From: Rhizobium sp. Pop5
Lineage (GTDB): Bacteria > Pseudomonadota > Alphaproteobacteria > Rhizobiales > Rhizobiaceae
Direction of reading: 5' to 3'
NCBI RefSeq assembly: GCF_024721175.1
Contig: NZ_CP099402.1
Coordinates: forward strand, 620,001 to 684,000
Length of the DNA stretch: 64,000 nucleotides
This document shows positions 34,518 to 43,959 of the stretch, one piece after another (the first letter of the stretch is position 1; each line of letters begins with the position of its first letter). The notes under the pieces are model-generated. The model did not search any database, was not told the origin of the DNA, and saw nothing but the letters and a program-made list of their open reading frames with translations. A program made the translations under genes and the position numbers.

Positions 34518-35509
34518 TGGCTGCTCAACCGCTGCTCAAGGTCGAAAACCTGGTCAAGCATTTCCACGTCAAGCTCGGTGCCTTCGGCGAACGCTCGGCC
34601 ACGGTCTATGCCCTCGACAATGTCGATCTCGACATCATGGAAGGCGAGACGCTGAGCCTCGTCGGTGAATCCGGCTGCGGTAAATCGACGACCGGCTTTA
34701 CCATCCTCAATCTCTACAAGGCGACCAGCGGCAGGGTCGTCTACAAGGGACAGGATCTCGCCACACTCGACGAGAAGCAGATGCGGCCTTTCCGCCGCGA
34801 CCTGCAGATCGTCTTCCAGGACCCCTATTCGACGCTCAATCCGCGCATGACGGTGGGCGAGGCGATCGGCGAGCCGATCCTCTTCCACAAGCTTTGCACC
34901 AAGGCCGAGCTGAAGGAGAGGGTGGCGACGCTGCTCACCGATGTCGGCCTGCCGACCCGATTTGCCCAGCGTTACCCGCACGAGCTTTCCGGCGGCCAGC
35001 GTCAGCGCGTCGTCATCGCCCGGGCGCTCGCCTGCCAGCCGAAATTCATCGTCTGCGACGAGGCGATCTCCGCACTCGACGTATCGATCCAGGCGCAGAT
35101 CATCAACCTGCTGCTCGATCTGCAGGAGAAATACGGGCTGACCTATCTGTTTATCGCTCATGACCTGGCGGTGGTGCGCCATATCAGCACCCGTGTCGGC
35201 GTGATGTATCTCGGGCGCCTTGCCGAACTGGCCACCCGTGAAGAGCTCTTCGACAATCCACTGCATCCCTATACCAGGGCGCTGTTGTCGGCTGTTCCGG
35301 AAACCGATCCGGAACTTGAGCGCACGCGCCAGCGCCAGATCCTGCAGGGCGACGTGCCGAGCCCGCTGAATCCGCCCGCCGGCTGCCGTTTCCACACGCG
35401 CTGCCCGATCGCCATGGATGTCTGCAGCAAGGTCATCCCTGCCTGGAAGGAGGCCAAGCCTGGCCACCTCGTCGCCTGCCATGCCGTCAATACGGGTGAG
35501 ATGGGATGA
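34517..35509 (+). CDS. Opp/Dpp-type ABC ATPase (DppF-like)
   Basis: A 330-residue ATPase: [63 protein letters not shown], and the oligopeptide tail [14 protein letters not shown]. An ATG at 34517 is used here; an in-frame GTG one codon earlier is also possible. It forms the heterodimeric motor with the preceding ATPase. Its stop overlaps the start of the kinase gene, so transport and phosphorylation of the substrate are co-expressed. Confidence 0.92.
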   Translation: MAAQPLLKVENLVKHFHVKLGAFGERSATVYALDNVDLDIMEGETLSLVGESGCGKSTTGFTILNLYKATSGRVVYKGQDLATLDEKQMRPFRRDLQIVFQDPYSTLNPRMTVGEAIGEPILFHKLCTKAELKERVATLLTDVGLPTRFAQRYPHELSGGQRQRVVIARALACQPKFIVCDEAISALDVSIQAQIINLLLDLQEKYGLTYLFIAHDLAVVRHISTRVGVMYLGRLAELATREELFDNPLHPYTRALLSAVPETDPELERTRQRQILQGDVPSPLNPPAGCRFHTRCPIAMDVCSKVIPAWKEAKPGHLVACHAVNTGEMG

Positions 35510-36570
35510 CGCTGAAGGCCGCGATCATCGCCGACGATCTGACCGGCGCACTCGATACCGGCACGCCCTTCGTTGCGGCCGGCCTGTCGGTCGCGGTCGC
35601 GATCGACGTCGAGGCGGCGCAAGCAGCGATCGCCACCGGCTGCGATGTCGTTGTCGTCAATACGGCATCCCGTGCCCTTGGCGAGCATGAAGCCGCCGAC
35701 AGGGTCCGCTCGGCGACGGAGGCGCTCGGCGGCGCAAAACCCGCCGTCGTCATGAAGAAGATCGATTCCCGGCTGAAGGGCAATGTCGCGGCGGAAAGCT
35801 TTGCACTGGCGGAAGCGCTCGGTCTGAAGACCATCCTCGTGGCGCCCGCCATTCCCGATCAGGAGCGTTTGACCTATCGGGGCTGTGTCGTCGGCCGAGG
35901 CGTCAGCAGGCCGCTGCCGATCGCCAAGCTTTTCGAAAGCCTCGCAGACAGTGTTGTCGTCGCCGATGCCGAGGACGATAATGATCTCGATCAGATCGCC
36001 GAGGGTCATGACTGGCTGACGACGCTTGCGGTCGGCGCGCGTGGTCTCGGTGCGGCGCTCGCTCGCCGTCTCCGCGAATCAGAACGGCGACCGTTGACCG
36101 AATTTGTGGCAACCCCGCGCACGCTGTTTGCCTTCGGCTCGCGCGATCCGATCACCGTCGCCCAGATGAATCGGCTCGAGGCCTCGGGCGCCTTGCGTGT
36201 GGTGGTGGACGCGCCGATGGGCGAAATCGAATGCGGTGAGAGTCTGGCGCTGCCGGTGTTGCTGCGCTGTATCGGCGAGACGGACACCGACGCGGAATTC
36301 GTCGCCCGCCGCTTTGCCGCTGGCGTCAGGACCGTTATCGACGATACGAGGCCGGATATGCTGATGGTCGGTGGCGGCGACACGGCACTGGCCGTTTTCC
36401 GGGCACTCGGGGTCAGCGTGCTGGCGCCGAAGGGGGAGATCGAAGCGGGAATTCCGTGGTTCGATGTGGCGGCCGCTGACGGGCGGCATTTTCGGTGTGC
36501 CGTCAAGTCGGGGGGCTTCGGCCATCCCGATAGTTTGCTAAGACTGGTTCTTCGGAATCAGGCGGCCTAG
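35506..36570 (+). CDS. Four-carbon acid sugar kinase family protein (DUF1537)
   Basis: A 354-residue DUF1537 protein. N-terminal IIADDLTGALDTG (7-19) is the family hallmark; KKIDSRLKGNV follows, and the C-terminal nucleotide-binding part has MVGGGDTALAVFRALG and AVKSGGFGHPDSLL. Known members phosphorylate D-threonate, D- or L-erythronate or related acids using ATP, and a PdxA-family dehydrogenase then makes dihydroxyacetone phosphate; such a PdxA gene is at 24777 in this locus. The protein is about 60 residues shorter than common members. Overlap of ATGA type with the ATPase gene shows operon membership. Confidence 0.87.
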   Translation: MTLKAAIIADDLTGALDTGTPFVAAGLSVAVAIDVEAAQAAIATGCDVVVVNTASRALGEHEAADRVRSATEALGGAKPAVVMKKIDSRLKGNVAAESFALAEALGLKTILVAPAIPDQERLTYRGCVVGRGVSRPLPIAKLFESLADSVVVADAEDDNDLDQIAEGHDWLTTLAVGARGLGAALARRLRESERRPLTEFVATPRTLFAFGSRDPITVAQMNRLEASGALRVVVDAPMGEIECGESLALPVLLRCIGETDTDAEFVARRFAAGVRTVIDDTRPDMLMVGGGDTALAVFRALGVSVLAPKGEIEAGIPWFDVAAADGRHFRCAVKSGGFGHPDSLLRLVLRNQAA

Positions 36571-36578
36571 AAAGAGTT

Positions 36579-36628
36579 AGAGCATGATGTCACCCGAAAA
36601 CCGCTCACACTTTTCGGCATCATGCTCT
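36579..36628. repeat. RIME-like single palindrome
   Basis: A 50-base palindrome from AGAGCATGATG to CATCATGCTCT, nearly identical to the first half of the repeat at 25796-25845 but in the opposite orientation, including the flanking AAGAGTT. It lies between the kinase stop and the GntR gene and could act as a transcription-attenuating hairpin. Confidence 0.8.
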
Positions 36629-36654
36629 AGTAAGATACCGTCGGGGAGAATGAC

Positions 36655-37419
36655 GTGGTTGAAGCGAATGGCGAATCTTTGAACGCGGAAGCCGGCCCAC
36701 CGGGCAAGCCCGAACGCGGCAAGGCCGTCAAGCTGGTCGATCGCGTCTTCGACCAGTTGCTGGAACGCATCCGCGGCGGAAACTACCCGCCGGATTCCCG
36801 CCTTCCTGGCGAACATGAGCTGGCCTCGATGCTGGGTGTGTCCCGGCCGATCGTCCGCGACGCGCTGGCGCGCCTGCGCGATCAAGGCATGGTCTATGCC
36901 CGGCAAGGCGCCGGCACTTTCGTCAGCGCCCATGGATCGCCTACGACGCAGCTTGCCTATTCGCCGGTCAAAACGATCGCCGACATTCAGCGCTGCTACG
37001 AATTCCGCCTGACGATCGAGCCGGCTGCCGCCTATTTTGCCGCCAAGCGGCGCAATGAGCAGGCGATCCAGAAGATCGCCAACGCCCTTGCGGATCTGCG
37101 CGAGGCGACCAGCCATCAGCTTCACCGCGCCGACGCGGATTTCACCTTCCATCGCGCGGTGACGGAAGCTGCCAACAATCACTATTACACGGCCTCGATC
37201 GATGCGCTGAAAGCCCATATCGCCGTCGGCATGCATCTGCACGGCCTGTCGCTGCTTGGGCCCCGCCAGGGGCTGGAACAGGTCTACGAAGAGCACAACG
37301 CCATCTACAAGGCGATCGCCGATGGCCGGGCCGACGACGCACAAAGGCTGATGAAGGCGCATCTCGAAGGCTCAAGGGACCGGCTGTTCGAGGGCAGGGT
37401 GCTCGACCTGTCCTTCTGA
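36655..37419 (+). CDS. GntR/FadR-type regulator (FCD domain)
   Basis: A 254-residue regulator starting GTG at 36655 behind GGGGAG. The winged helix is at about 24-95: LVDRVFDQLLERIRGGNYPPDSRLPGEHELASMLGVSRPIVRDALARLRDQGMV. The C-terminal FCD domain (YEFRLTIEPAAAYFAAKR, DFTFHRAVTEAANN, EEHNAIYKAIADGRADDAQRLM) has the Asp/His metal ligands that bind carboxylic acids. It lies directly after the sugar-acid operon, so it probably represses it until a sugar acid binds. Candidate sites are the TTTACAATAA elements near 27090 and 29740. Confidence 0.9.
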   Translation: MVEANGESLNAEAGPPGKPERGKAVKLVDRVFDQLLERIRGGNYPPDSRLPGEHELASMLGVSRPIVRDALARLRDQGMVYARQGAGTFVSAHGSPTTQLAYSPVKTIADIQRCYEFRLTIEPAAAYFAAKRRNEQAIQKIANALADLREATSHQLHRADADFTFHRAVTEAANNHYYTASIDALKAHIAVGMHLHGLSLLGPRQGLEQVYEEHNAIYKAIADGRADDAQRLMKAHLEGSRDRLFEGRVLDLSF

Positions 37420-37539
37420 GGGCATCCTCCGGAAGATAAGTGCAGCATTGCCCAGGCTGCCTGGTCCATTAGAGACCGCGGCGTCTGCTATTACCTGAGG
37501 CGACCCCAAGACGGATCCCATCGGACGTCTTCGACAAGG

Positions 37540-37860
37540 TCGATAAAGACCGCGCCGCCACATCGTAGAAGCCGCATCGATTGCCATGCCGCGCCGGCAT
37601 CGCCGGGCGACGACCGACCGCATCGACGGCGAGACGCTGATCCGCGCTTTGATTGCATGGAAACGTAGCGAGCCTCGTGCGTGCTCAATGGTCAGGCTTC
37701 TCACACCCGAGGAAGACGACAACCGACGAATCGGGCGGGAGCGGAAAACTCTGATTGCCGAGCGCGTCTTCCACGTCAATTGCATAAAGGGACTGCTCTT
37801 CACACAGGGAATTCGGGAATACGAACCTGTCAATCGAGATCGCCCCGAAGCCGCGCACAA
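37540..37860 (+). mobile_element. IS110-family transposase remnant
   Basis: A plus-strand frame (from about 37540) reads EAASIAMPRRHRRATTDRIDG, then LIRALIAWKRSEPRACSMV, EEDDNRRIGRERKTLIAERV and HVNCIKGLLFTQGIREYEPVNRDR. This is the middle of the DEDD domain of IS110 transposases. The N-terminal part before a TAA near 37546 and the whole C-terminal serine domain are missing. No ends are recognisable. The DNA from the GntR stop (37419) to here has no gene. Confidence 0.8.
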
Positions 37861-37932
37861 AGCCGTTGGTCTGTCCCGCGACGGTGAGAGCCAGCGCGAG
37901 CCTTGTCGGTATCAGGCCCAGCACGCGCTATC

Positions 37933-38313
37933 CTATTTTTCAGCGCGGTTGAGAAGAATGCGCATTTCGTCGAAGCGGCGCTTGCGGTCACCGTCATCGA
38001 CGTTCGGTGAATAGCACGTGCTCGACACGCAGAAGCGCGCCAGATTGTGCGGCTTGTCCGCCTTGTCGAACTCGCATTCGAATATGTCCGTCATTTCGGC
38101 CGGCGCCGTTCCCTGCCGCGTCGAATACGACATGCGGACACCCGGCGGCTTCAATTCGGGAAAGGATTGCACGGTGCCGATAGCGAGCTGATCGGTCATG
38201 AAGAAGCTCTTTGCCACGGATTTGCAGGTATCCTCGAGCTCAGGCGACTGTGCCATCGCATTTGCCGAGAAGGCGAACGCGGCAAAGGCAAATAATATGA
38301 TCGGGTTACGCAA
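37933..38313 (-). CDS. Small secreted protein of unknown function
   Basis: A 126-residue protein. The TTG at 38313 is taken as start because GGAGGAA lies about eight bases upstream; a GTG five codons earlier overlaps that site. Residues 1-22 form a signal peptide (RNPIILFAFAAFAFSANAMA, cleavage at AMAQ). The mature part of about 104 residues has four cysteines (DTCKSVAK, FECEFDK, RFCVSSTCYS), possibly two disulfides in the periplasm. No family is recognised. It lies alone between two transposase remnants. Confidence 0.6.
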   Translation of the reverse strand: MRNPIILFAFAAFAFSANAMAQSPELEDTCKSVAKSFFMTDQLAIGTVQSFPELKPPGVRMSYSTRQGTAPAEMTDIFECEFDKADKPHNLARFCVSSTCYSPNVDDGDRKRRFDEMRILLNRAEK

Positions 38314-38470
38314 TGCTACTTCCTCCACTGCCTCTGTCGATTGAGGTAGAGCGGTGAGACCAAAAGCAAATGGCGGCCTGAAATCCTAAAACCCAGCCAC
38401 ACGCCACCGGCAATTCTTCTGCCGGGCAGTATACCGGAACCGGCAGTCGGGATCATCGATATCGACGCCG

Positions 38471-38948
38471 GCAAGCAAGCCGAGCGGGCACTACAACGGG
38501 GGTTTGTTCGCCACGCTCGATGTTGCTACGGGTGCGTCAGTGCTACAAGCGTCACCGGGCTACCGAATTCCTCGACTTCCTGAAGCGGATCGACACCGAG
38601 ATGCCCAAGGAGCCGGAGGTGGTGTGATGGACAGCTATGCGACCCACAAAACGCCGATGGTCAAGGCCTGGCTGGCGCGCCGCCACACTGGCATGTTCAT
38701 TTCACGCCAACGTCGGCATCCTGGATCAATCAGGTCGAGCGGTGGTTCGCAGAGCTGACACGAAAGCAGTTGCAGCATGGCGTACACCGTTCCGCCGCAG
38801 AACTGGAAGCCGACATCGACGCATTCATCGAACCCACAACGAAAATCCCATCCCATATAAGTGGGTCAAATCCGCCGACCGGATCCTCGCCTCGGTCAAG
38901 TGCTTTTGCCAGAAGACAATGAACCGAACTTCAGATTCAGGTGACTAG
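38471..38948 (+). mobile_element. IS630-family transposase remnant, frameshifted
   Basis: Pieces of an IS630-type DDE transposase in three frames: HYNGGLFATLDVATGA (from 38471), a frame with EFLDFLKRIDTEMP, then DSYATHKTPMVKAWLARR, then WINQVERWFAELTRKQLQHG, and finally ADRILASVKCFCQKT to the stop at 38948. In intact relatives these run in one frame, so at least three small indels have occurred. Only the C-terminal half is present. Confidence 0.82.
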
Positions 38949-39204
38949 TCGATCAACACTCAATCCAGCGTTCGAACGCATTTTCGGGATACCCGTTGCG
39001 AAGGCAATCGGACCCATGGCAAGCGACATTTTCCCAGAGCACGAAGAGTGGTCGCCCGTTGCGCGCGCACCCATCCTACAAGAGCTCCGTGAGGTCCAAG
39101 ATGATGCCGCAGTCCTCGACACAAGCGAGCGGCCGATCAGCTGACGCAGGAGCGTTCATCCGTCAGCAGTACAGCAGTCGCACGAACCCGCAGCTGAGCG
39201 ATGA
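38949..39204. other. Spacer with a possible PAS-like fragment
   Basis: From ATG 38941, overlapping the IS630 end, a 67-codon frame contains LNPAFERIFGIPVAKAIG, PEHEEWSPVARAP and VLDTSERPI. The first part resembles the start of a PAS domain (NPAFERIFG), so it may be a leftover of a sensor gene cut by the insertion sequence. Evidence is weak. No other coding sequence was seen before the chemoreceptor gene end. Confidence 0.25.
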
Positions 39205-41040
39205 TTATGCCGCCCTGCCCCTGACATCATTTCTCATCGCAGCGACGCGGCTGGGGAGATCGTCGAGACGAAACTGATTGACCAGATCGCGAAGTCTGGC
39301 CGCCTCGCTCGACAAGGACGCGGCCGCTGCCGTTGACTGTTCGACCATTGCCGCATTCTGCTGAGTCGACTGATCCATGTGGTTGACCGCGGTATTGATC
39401 TCGGCGAGTCCGGTGGACTGCTCGCGGGCGGATGTCGCAATCGACGACATCAGCTGATTGATCTGAGCCACTTGATCGCCAATCGACTTAAGCGACTGGC
39501 CGGTCTCGAGGACTAGTTTCACGCCGGTGCCGACCTCAACAGACGACTTTTCGATGAGCCCTTTGATCTCTTTCGCAGCAGTCGCCGCGCGTTGCGCTAG
39601 CTCGCGAACCTCCTGAGCGACGACGGCAAAGCCTTTGCCGGCTTCTCCGGCCCGGGCTGCCTCGACGCCTGCGTTCAGCGCCAGGAGGTTCGTCTGGAAA
39701 GCGATTTCGTCGATCACACCAATGATATTGGAGATTTGCTCCGAGCTGTCCTCAATACGCCTCATGGCCTGTTCGGCTTCAGACACAACGGCAGCGGAGC
39801 GTTCGGCGCTGACATTCGCCTCCTGCGCCACATTGCGAGCCTCGTCGGTTCGCTTCGAGGCGATGATAACGTTGGTGGTAATCTCATCGAGAGCGGCTGC
39901 CGTCTCTTCCAGCGAGGCGGCCTGCTGTTCCGTGCGCTTGGAAAGATCTTGCGCACCGGACGCGATTTCGCGCGTTCCATTGTCGATGCTGTGCACCGTT
40001 TGCAAAACAGCGCCGATCGCCGTACCGAGCTGTTTGAGTGACGTATTGAAGTCCTCGCGCAATTGCTCGTATTCCGCGGCGAAGGGCTCCGCCAGCTGAA
40101 AAGAGACGTCGCCGCCAGCCAACCGTCTCAGCCCGTCGCCCAGGCTGGTTGTCGCAAAGCGCAATTGTTGCGCTTCTCGCTCAGCACGCTCCTGTGCTGC
40201 TGCACGAGCGGCCTCTGATTGACTTCGCGATGCGGACGCCTCCTGCTCCAGGCGAAGCACATTTATCGCGTTCTGCCGGAACACTTCAACCGCTGCCGCC
40301 ATCGCGCCGATCTCGTCGGCGCGGCCGGCATAGGGGATCTCGCTTTGTAGATCGCCGTCGGACAAGATCTTCATGGCGGAGGCGATGCGTCGGATCGGGT
40401 TTGCGATGCCGAGCACGGCAAATGTCGTTCCGGCCAAGGCGACAAGAACTGCAAGAGTTGCAATTATTGCTGTAATTATGAACGCACTGCTTGCGGCGGC
40501 GCCGCTTGCCGCCACATAGGTCTCGGTCTGACTCAAAATGAAGGCCACAAGCTCTGCGATCTTCTGGCTGACGAGATCGGATTGCGGCTCCATATTCTCG
40601 CGGAAGAAGCTGACCGCCTCGACGCCCTTTCCGCTGTCCTGCAGTTGAACCATGTGTTCGGCGAGCTCGCCGTATTTTTTCAGTTCCGAGCTGACCTGAT
40701 TGATTAGCTCGCGGCCCCGCTCGGTACGGACGCCTTTCACATATTCATCGATCGCGCCCTTGACCGTGGAAGTCGCGTCGTCGACCAGCTTCGCTTCCGC
40801 GGCTCGCTTTTCTGTTGACGCCTCCAACAGGTAGCGCGCGTAAGCCAGCTTCAAATCGGAGAAATTCCCTTTGATATCCCTGGCCGTGATCAGCCGTTTC
40901 ACCCAGAAGCCGCCAATTTGCTGCGTATTCTCGTTCAGCGTCGAGATCGTGCTGAGGGAACTGTAGGATAAGACGACAAGGAAGGCGCAGATGACGGACA
41001 AAACGGCAATAAGGGCCTGCTTGACACTCGGGCGCTTCAT
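39205..41040 (-). CDS. Methyl-accepting chemotaxis protein
   Basis: A 611-residue chemoreceptor. TM1 is at about 8-30 ([21 protein letters not shown]) and a four-helix ligand domain spans about 35-185. TM2 is near 190-215, followed by a HAMP domain ([20 protein letters not shown]), a second HAMP-like segment ([17 protein letters not shown]), and the signalling hairpin with tip [40 protein letters not shown]. It relays periplasmic stimuli to CheA/CheW. No CheR-binding pentapeptide is visible at the C-terminus (ends RGRAA). The ligand is unknown. The start at 41040 leaves TM1 near the N-terminus; ten upstream codons are open but add nothing. Confidence 0.92.
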   Translation of the reverse strand: MKRPSVKQALIAVLSVICAFLVVLSYSSLSTISTLNENTQQIGGFWVKRLITARDIKGNFSDLKLAYARYLLEASTEKRAAEAKLVDDATSTVKGAIDEYVKGVRTERGRELINQVSSELKKYGELAEHMVQLQDSGKGVEAVSFFRENMEPQSDLVSQKIAELVAFILSQTETYVAASGAAASSAFIITAIIATLAVLVALAGTTFAVLGIANPIRRIASAMKILSDGDLQSEIPYAGRADEIGAMAAAVEVFRQNAINVLRLEQEASASRSQSEAARAAAQERAEREAQQLRFATTSLGDGLRRLAGGDVSFQLAEPFAAEYEQLREDFNTSLKQLGTAIGAVLQTVHSIDNGTREIASGAQDLSKRTEQQAASLEETAAALDEITTNVIIASKRTDEARNVAQEANVSAERSAAVVSEAEQAMRRIEDSSEQISNIIGVIDEIAFQTNLLALNAGVEAARAGEAGKGFAVVAQEVRELAQRAATAAKEIKGLIEKSSVEVGTGVKLVLETGQSLKSIGDQVAQINQLMSSIATSAREQSTGLAEINTAVNHMDQSTQQNAAMVEQSTAAAASLSSEAARLRDLVNQFRLDDLPSRVAAMRNDVRGRAA

Positions 41041-41511
41041 TCTGGTCTCCAGCTCCTGAGGAGTGACCACGCGGGTCGGGCACCCCCAAGAGTTTGCTGG
41101 ATTTGCTAATTTTGACTTAACTTTATTCGTTTCTGCCCTCCCCCGTTCCGAGATTTGCCTTGCTTACAAACGACACATAGAAACGTCGCTGCGACATACT
41201 ATCCAGGGTGTGCATCCGGCGCTCGGCAAATCGATGCAGCAGACGCGGTGGCGGCGAATCATTCGTTCGACGCGGCAGGATCGAGTCACGATCGACGACG
41301 AGGCCAAGCTCGCGGAGATTTTAATAGGTCCTCCGATAGCGGGCAATTTCGTTTTGATGCAAGGGAGATACCTTCGACTTCCTGGCGGCGCGGCGCTTTG
41401 CAAACAAACACGCCGAGATGAGAAGTCCGCGAGAGCGGGCTTCTCGCGAACTCGATCGCGAGTTCTTATGGCTCTGCTGACCAGCTTTGACATGCAGTTC
41501 GCGCCCAATGC
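41041..41511. other. Intergenic region, no gene seen
   Basis: About 470 bases between the chemoreceptor start and the NRAMP-like stop. Open frames here have no natural protein character. It must hold the chemoreceptor promoter (AT-rich part at 41100-41130) and contains a hairpin listed separately. Confidence 0.4.
41420..41445 (-). terminator. Hairpin downstream of the NRAMP-like gene
   Basis: GAGAAG (41420-41425) pairs with CTTCTC (41440-41445), extended by CCGC/GCGG around a GAGA loop. It lies about 65 bases beyond the NRAMP-like stop codon in that gene's direction. No T-run follows, so termination is plausible but not certain. Confidence 0.45.
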
Positions 41512-42810
41512 TCAGAGGAGTGCAGTCACGGCCATGCCGATCACGGCGGCGAACATCGCAAGGCAAGAGGCCCAGCCAAATGCTTTCAAGGCGCCTCCGA
41601 TGACAAACTGCTTCATGACCTTCCGATTAGACGCGATCAGTATCAGGATCACCATGACGGGAACCGAGACGATCCCATTGATGACGGCGCTCCAGAACAA
41701 GGCCTTCATTGGCGCGATCGGCGTAAAATTCAAAAGCATTCCGACAGCCGTCGCCAGCCCCAGTGTTGTGTAGAAGGCCTTCGCCTCGCTAGGCTCGCGC
41801 GACAGTCCGACCTTCCAGCGTGCCGCCTCGCCGATCGCATAGGCTGCCGAACCGGCAAGAACGGGGACCGCCAACAAACCGGTTCCGATTATGCCGGTCG
41901 CAAAGATGATCTTGGCAAAGTGCCCGGCGAGCGGCTCGATCGCTTTCGCAGCATCGACGGAGCTCTCGATATTGGTCGCACCCGCCTCGTTGAGGGTCGC
42001 CGCAGTCGTCGTCATGATCGCAAGCGCGACGATATTGGAGGCGGCCATGCCGATCAGCGTATCCAGGGTGATCCGCGTCTCGGCCCGTTTTGCCTCTTGC
42101 GGATGCTTCACCAGCGCTTCCTCGCGGGGCTTCTCCTTCAGGTCTTCGGCCTCCTGGGAGGCTTGCCAGAAGAAAAGATAGGGGCTGATGGTCGTACCGA
42201 AGATGGCGACGATCATCGACCAATAATTCGGATCCGCCTTAAATGTCGGCAGCAGGAGCCCGCGCGTGAAGTTCGACCAGTCGACATGTACGACAAACAG
42301 AGTCGCAATGTAGGAGAGTAGCGCCAGACTCAGCCATTTCAGGACCGCGACGTAGCGCTTATACTTCAATAGGACCTGGAAGAGGACGCAGATGACACCG
42401 AAGGCAGCGACATAGATCAACGGGTTGCCGTTGATCAGCAAATGAGCCGCGTCTCCCATCGCCCCAAGATCGGCGCCGAGATTGATGACATTGGCGAGTA
42501 GAAGCGGGACGGTGACGCTCACGCCGACCCAGCGCGGATAACACTGGGCCATGCTGCCCGCCAACCCCCGACCGGTGGTCCGGCCGATGCGGGCACTGAT
42601 CATCTGCACGGCGACCATCAGCGGATACGTCAGTATCAGCGTCCAACTCACAATGTAGCCGAATTGCGATCCCGCCTGAGAATAGGTCGCGATCCCGCTC
42701 GGATCGTCGTCCGAGGCACCGGTGACCAGGCCAGGCCCCAGTATCTCCAGCAGTCGCGGTTTCGAAGGTTCAACGACCGCACTTCTGTCGTCCAAATGGT
42801 CGCCGCTCAT
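41512..42810 (-). CDS. NRAMP-family transporter with non-canonical metal motifs
   Basis: A 432-residue membrane protein with about 11 transmembrane segments. GPGLVTGASDDDPSGIATYSQ in TM1 corresponds to the NRAMP segment with DPGN, here DPSG. TM6 IFGTTISPYLFFWQAS replaces the usual MPH with SPY, so the Met and His of the transition-metal site are absent. A charged loop QEAEDLKEKPREEALVKHPQEAKRAETR follows TM6. NRAMP proteins import Mn or Fe; members lacking the Met may carry Mg or another cation. The start at 42810 has GGGAGA six bases upstream. There is no linked regulator. Confidence 0.85.
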   Translation of the reverse strand: MSGDHLDDRSAVVEPSKPRLLEILGPGLVTGASDDDPSGIATYSQAGSQFGYIVSWTLILTYPLMVAVQMISARIGRTTGRGLAGSMAQCYPRWVGVSVTVPLLLANVINLGADLGAMGDAAHLLINGNPLIYVAAFGVICVLFQVLLKYKRYVAVLKWLSLALLSYIATLFVVHVDWSNFTRGLLLPTFKADPNYWSMIVAIFGTTISPYLFFWQASQEAEDLKEKPREEALVKHPQEAKRAETRITLDTLIGMAASNIVALAIMTTTAATLNEAGATNIESSVDAAKAIEPLAGHFAKIIFATGIIGTGLLAVPVLAGSAAYAIGEAARWKVGLSREPSEAKAFYTTLGLATAVGMLLNFTPIAPMKALFWSAVINGIVSVPVMVILILIASNRKVMKQFVIGGALKAFGWASCLAMFAAVIGMAVTALL

Positions 42811-43758
42811 CACTATCTCCCAGCACATCCCGATACGGCGCGTTTCCACCGCTCTCGGTGCGAATGAATCGCCGATGTCGACTGTTTGTTCCGGAGGGGC
42901 AGGAGAGCTAAAAATGATTCAACTTCAAATACTTCAAGGCAACCATTCTCAATCGCTGTGTGCTCCTTCGCGATGACTTGCCCACGAAGAAACTTTCCAG
43001 CCTCGTCTCGATTTGACTGGTCGAAATGAAGGGATCATAGATTGCCCTCGCAGCGACGGTTCGAACGGCGCGCCGAGGGATCAGGGGTGCCCTATTCTCT
43101 GGCGGACTTCAAGAAAACATGATCCGGATGTCATTGCGGCTAAAGACCTTTTCATTCGCTTCGGTCCCGCTTCGATGGCACTCGATCTGCTCCTCCGCAG
43201 ACGACCTAACCGGGCACCGCCGGTTACCCGCCGGACCGATGGCGAGGCCGATCGAAACAGCTGCCATAAAGCCCATACCGTCCCCTTTGCCGGCCACACG
43301 GTGGCCACAAGCCCCTGTTTCTGACCCCGCTGTCTTTGCTATCAAGTTTGCGGGATTTGGGAAGCGGTCGCGCTTATACGGCAGGGCCATCCACGCTTCT
43401 CAGCCCGATGTTCGAGGTAACCTTTGCAAATAAAAAAATATCACGGAAGTCAATTGGATCGGTGGCGCCAGATCCATCCGTTTGCACGCCTTGAGGGGAT
43501 ACGAAGCACCGACCCCGCCATTCCACAATCGTGCAGTCGAACCCGCGCGCCTGCAGTTTTTGGTTTCAGGGGTGCGACGTCGACACATATCGCTGGCGAG
43601 GCCGCACTTGCCCTAAGCTGGGGGGCGCCCGCGACCGCGCAATATACCATGTTGCCGGATTTGCATCATCCGACGGCGGACGTATTGTAGTGGAGATAAG
43701 GCATATATTTCATCACCAAATGGTGCTATTTGTAAGACCAAAATGAGGAAGCCAAAAG
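42811..43758. other. Long region without a recognisable gene
   Basis: About 950 bases. Frames on both strands around 43010-43390 are open for up to 100 codons but look unnatural and lack ribosome sites. No repeat, IS end or RNA structure was identified. The right end carries the VapBC promoter, with ATATATTTCATCACC near 43702 and a CACCAAATGGTG element at 43715-43726 that may be its operator. Confidence 0.4.
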
Positions 43759-43959
43759 ATGCGATCAACTATTAATCTCGACGATATCCTCATGGAAAGG
43801 GCTAGGTCCCTAACCGGCACGAAAGAAACCGCCACTCTGGTCCGCCAAGCGTTAGAGACGCTTGTTCGCGTGGAATCAGGAAAACGCCTCATCGCGCTCG
43901 GCGGAACTATGCCGGATGCGGAGGCAGCCCCACGCCGCCGGAGCGCAGTTGCCAAGTGA
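43759..43959 (+). CDS. vapB: VapB-family antitoxin
   Basis: A 66-residue protein: MRSTINLDDILMERARSLTG (ribbon-helix-helix-like DNA-binding part), ETATLVRQALETLVRVES, and a flexible Ala/Pro/Arg-rich tail that would wrap the toxin. The family is the short VapB type with MRSTINLDD starts. AGGAAG lies about eight bases before the ATG. It overlaps the toxin gene by four bases. It neutralises VapC and, with it, represses the promoter. Confidence 0.87.
   Translation: MRSTINLDDILMERARSLTGTKETATLVRQALETLVRVESGKRLIALGGTMPDAEAAPRRRSAVAK

Noticed and set aside
25796..36628. The inverted palindromes as ends of a composite transposon
   Set aside because: They are palindromic themselves, differ in composition (one double, one single), and no transposase lies between; dispersed RIME-like repeats explain them.
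43013..43390. Open frames of about 75-105 codons on both strands in the gap before vapB
   Set aside because: No ribosome sites, odd composition, mutually overlapping; no similarity to known proteins recognised.
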